Shown: positions 21,880 through 24,017 of the stretch, one piece after another | Layout of the letters: each line of letters begins with the position of its first letter | Numbering within the stretch: position 1 is the stretch's first letter | Assembly: GCA_937875395.1 (NCBI GenBank) | Contig: CALNCU010000100.1 | Coordinates: 1 to 24,017 of the forward strand | Origin: an uncultured Armatimonadota bacterium | GTDB taxonomy: Bacteria > Armatimonadota > UBA5829 > DTJY01 | Direction: 5' to 3' | DNA length: 24,017 nt | The notes under the pieces: generated by a model | What the model saw: the letters and a program-made list of their open reading frames with translations, nothing else | What the model was told of the DNA's origin: nothing | Databases searched by the model: none | Translations under genes and position numbers: made by a program

Positions 21880-22731
21880 ATGGGATTCTACCCCAAGACA
21901 TATAAAACGGACGTGAATTTCGAGGGTGACGTAAAAATAGACGGAAGCTCTCTTGAGGCAGAGCTTAAGGCCGTTGACGGCATCACGGCGGCCGCGGCAG
22001 ACATCAACAAACTCTCCGGCGTGACGGCCGGCACGGCTACCGCAAGTAAAGCGGCCATACTTGGCACCAAGAAGGAGCTTAATGAGTTTCACACGGCAAA
22101 ATTGTACCTGGGTACAGCGGCCGGTACAGAGGTTACAGCGACTGCAGATGAGATTAACATTCTGGATGGCGTGACCGCGACTACTGCAGAGCTCAATATC
22201 ATGGATGGCGTGACTGCAACGGCAGCAGAACTTAATAAACTGGCAGGTACCAGCGCGAACGTCACCCAGGCGAACCTTGATGCACTTACCGGGGCCGGGG
22301 AAACTGCACTCCATTCCCATGCTGTACCTGCCACAGTGGTGCAGAACAAGCGGCAACGTGTGGCGATAGGTGATATTAACACAGGCGCCACCATACTCCC
22401 TGCGATCGAGGGCAAGGCATACAGGATTATAGACATAGCACTCGTGGCTTATGGCGGGAATCTGGCAGCAACGGCAGAGGCTACCGGCGTGGCTGTTTCC
22501 GGCACCCAGTCGGCGGCGGGAGCGGCTCTATTTACCGTGCCGGTTGCATCACTTACACAGTCCACGCTCATTCACAGTTCTTGCGCGGGCTCAAGTGCAT
22601 TTATACTTGCTGATGGAGCCAGTTTTGTGGCGAACGATGCTAATACCGCTGTGACCGTGCAAGCGGTAGGCGGCAGTGACCTTATCACAGCAACCGGGAT
22701 TGATGTAATCATATCCTACGTTATCGAATAG
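21880..22731 (+). CDS. Repeat-containing structural protein, probable head fibre or decoration (283 aa)
   Basis: The start is the ATG at 21880 with GGAGG 9 bases upstream; a TTG at 21865 would be inside that site. The 283-residue protein has a beta-like N-terminus (KTDVNFEGDVKIDGSSL), then four copies of a 12-14 residue unit at about 40-51, 89-102, 103-115 and 116-127, with consensus AxELNxLDGVTAT. After that comes a globular Ala/Thr/Val-rich beta domain (residues 150-283). ELNxLDG repeats are common in trimeric fibres and head decorations. Its place right after the capsid gene favours a head fibre or surface decoration. The family is not certain. Confidence 0.68.
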   Translation: MGFYPKTYKTDVNFEGDVKIDGSSLEAELKAVDGITAAAADINKLSGVTAGTATASKAAILGTKKELNEFHTAKLYLGTAAGTEVTATADEINILDGVTATTAELNIMDGVTATAAELNKLAGTSANVTQANLDALTGAGETALHSHAVPATVVQNKRQRVAIGDINTGATILPAIEGKAYRIIDIALVAYGGNLAATAEATGVAVSGTQSAAGAALFTVPVASLTQSTLIHSSCAGSSAFILADGASFVANDANTAVTVQAVGGSDLITATGIDVIISYVIE

Positions 22732-22762
22732 GGAACCCGCATCCGGTGCAACTCCTGAAAAC

Positions 22763-22794
22763 GGGCGGCCATTCAGACCGCCCCTACAATTTTT
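22763..22794 (+). terminator. Intrinsic terminator after the repeat protein gene
   Basis: GGGCGG (22763-22768) pairs with CCGCCC (22778-22783) across a 9-base loop, and CTACAATTTTT follows. The stem is short but GC-only, and five T come shortly after, so termination is likely. With the hairpin at 21836 it isolates the repeat gene as its own unit. Confidence 0.7.
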
Positions 22795-22806
22795 CGAGGC
22801 TAATAT

Positions 22807-23691
22807 ATGTCTGTAACATTTACAACATTGCCCATAGACGCCCGCGTGACCCCCGCCAACGCGGATAAGTGGCAGGAAGCGTACGCTTGGGGAGACCATG
22901 CGGAAGCGGGGTATGCAGAAGAATCCGCACTTCTGGGGCATACTGGACGTACAGATAACCCTCATGCGGTGACTGCTACACAGGTTGGAGCAGATGCAGT
23001 TGGCACGGCGGCGGGACTGGTTGCCGAACACGAAGGCGCATACGTGCATGGGGATATAGCCCACGCAAACAGAGCGATACTTGATGGGCTGAACCAGGCG
23101 CTAGGTACGGGGGCGGCACCGACCTTTGGGGGGCTTGCAGTAGATGCGAGTACATTTTATGTGGATGCAGTTAACCACCGGGTTGGAATTGGCACTAATT
23201 CACCTTTGCACGCACTGGATATAGTAGGTGAAATGCGTATAAAAACTTCAGGCAGCTATGGCAACATAAAAACTCCAAACAATAGTAGGGTTGCATTACA
23301 AATATTAAATAGCGGTAATGCCTTCTATGGCCCAGCCGTATTCAAGAATGATAGCGGCAGCGAAAAGGCTAAGATGACTAATATCGGTTTATTCGGCATA
23401 AACACTACATACCCTACCGCTATGCTCCATGCTGTATCTGGCGCAACTGACTACCCTGTAATCATTGCACAAGCCATGACAGGGCAGACAGCAAACCTGC
23501 AAGAGTGGCGAGATTCCACCGGAACAGCTAAGGCATCCATGAGTGCAACAGGTTACTTGAGTATAAACGGATTGGGTTTCTCTGACTCATCTGTAGACGG
23601 CGCATGGCGCATAACCCAGTCCGGCAATGACCTTGCATTCCAGCGCAGGGAATCCGGCGCGTGGGTGACCAAAGGAACAATCACAGCCTAA
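22807..23691 (+). CDS. Fibre-like structural protein (294 aa)
   Basis: This 294-residue protein has features of phage fibres: a repeated WGDHAEAGY segment, HTGRTDNPHAVTATQVGAD (a motif of many tail fibre shafts), VGIGTNSPLHALDI and FGINTTYPTAMLHAV (repeats of the kind used before chaperone-type ends) and a C-terminal RITQSGNDLAFQRRESGAW. No intramolecular chaperone domain is visible. It is Asn/Ser/Thr/Ala-rich and low in cysteine. It may be a second head fibre, a tail fibre subunit or a cell-binding tip. GAGG precedes the ATG by 8 bases. Base composition of 23150-23420 is more A/T-rich than neighbouring genes, which suggests exchange of this module. Confidence 0.66.
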   Translation: MSVTFTTLPIDARVTPANADKWQEAYAWGDHAEAGYAEESALLGHTGRTDNPHAVTATQVGADAVGTAAGLVAEHEGAYVHGDIAHANRAILDGLNQALGTGAAPTFGGLAVDASTFYVDAVNHRVGIGTNSPLHALDIVGEMRIKTSGSYGNIKTPNNSRVALQILNSGNAFYGPAVFKNDSGSEKAKMTNIGLFGINTTYPTAMLHAVSGATDYPVIIAQAMTGQTANLQEWRDSTGTAKASMSATGYLSINGLGFSDSSVDGAWRITQSGNDLAFQRRESGAWVTKGTITA

Positions 23692-23703
23692 AGGAGCAAT
23701 ATC

Positions 23704-24017
23704 ATGGCATTACTTAAACGGATAACAGACCCTACAGACCCGACCTGTGAGATTGACGCTTATGTGAGGCTTGTGCTCAATAACAGGCCGAGGGCAGGGC
23801 TGAACATGGGGCTGCACGCAGAGTTTCTGGCATACAGAAGCAAGGCGGCGGCGGATGCAGGCGGGCAGCCGCTTGCGGTGTTCCAGATGGACATTCCCGC
23901 GGAGACTTACGACGCTATGTGGAATCGACTGTTCTCCGCTTCTGCACTTTCTCCTGCATCTGCGAACCCGGATGCGGTGGTGTACGCATGGGCGCAGAAG
24001 TTTGATAGTAACCTGAA
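23704..24017 (+). CDS. Start of an unknown gene after the fibre-like gene (cut by window end)
   Basis: An open frame starts at ATG 23704, with AAAGGAG 8 bases before it, and runs past the window edge (at least 104 codons). The visible part begins MALLKRITDPTDPTCEIDAY and includes LNNRPRAGLNMGLHAEFLAY and AETYDAMWNRLF. It is Ala-rich and mixed alpha/beta with no signal or membrane segment. It should be another head or head-tail connector gene by position, but I cannot assign a family. Confidence 0.6.
   Translation, partial: MALLKRITDPTDPTCEIDAYVRLVLNNRPRAGLNMGLHAEFLAYRSKAAADAGGQPLAVFQMDIPAETYDAMWNRLFSASALSPASANPDAVVYAWAQKFDSNL

Noticed and set aside
1..24017. CRISPR array, tRNA, rRNA, IS element, integrase or attachment site
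   Set aside because: I looked for regular repeat-spacer units, cloverleaf stems, transposase motifs and recombinase motifs and saw none. The only arrays are the coding repeats listed.

Overview
The window is a stretch of a tailed-phage (or prophage) genome. It has a packed replication and recombination module, a DNA-packaging module (HNH nuclease, PBSX-type terminase large subunit) and a head module (portal, minor capsid protein, scaffold, HK97-type major capsid protein). Genes mostly overlap by 1-10 bases or touch, start after strong GGAGG-type ribosome binding sites, and the promoters match the sigma-70/sigma-A consensus. This fits a siphovirus-like phage of a Firmicutes-like or related bacterium. 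The host cannot be named from the sequence. No integrase, tRNA, CRISPR array or insertion sequence is seen, so lysogeny is undecided.

Layout. (1) 1-9980, rightward: the end of an octapeptide-repeat protein, a small unknown protein, an iron-sulfur PD-(D/E)XK nuclease, a Sak4-like ATPase, a DUF669 protein, an ERCC4-type nuclease, a RecD2-like helicase, a primase/SF3 helicase, a TubC-like accessory protein and a DNA methyltransferase. The 3' end of the primase gene holds 9-bp spaced TGTGAC repeats in both orientations around an A/T-rich stretch, and the next gene carries four tandem 9-mers. I propose this as a candidate replication origin. (2) 10031-11487, rightward: five small overlapping genes, three of them Cys-rich and zinc-ribbon-like, the last an Ea22-like coiled-coil protein. 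(3) 11519-14281, leftward: a self-contained operon of eight small genes of mostly unknown function. It starts from a perfect consensus promoter (TTGACA-N17-TATAAT) and ends at a textbook intrinsic terminator placed over the last stop codon. It includes a ribbon-helix-helix protein, a two-HTH/zinc protein and a protein with an internal duplication. (4) 14340-14967: a divergent rightward promoter with an extended -10, two palindromic operator-like sites, and a sigma-region-4-like regulator. A third operator-like site lies just after that gene. (5) 15229-24017, rightward: hairpin, HNH nuclease, small genes, TerL, portal, minor capsid protein, scaffold, major capsid protein, then two repeat- or fibre-like structural genes separated by hairpin terminators, and a gene cut by the window end.

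How the parts fit. The left module supplies DNA synthesis and single-strand-annealing recombination. The regulator at 14421 sits where phages place the switch to late genes and probably autoregulates or drives the packaging and head genes. The oppositely transcribed block between them is the accessory region. It is the best place to look for undescribed host-takeover or counter-defence genes, and the candidate origin in the primase gene is the best non-coding find.
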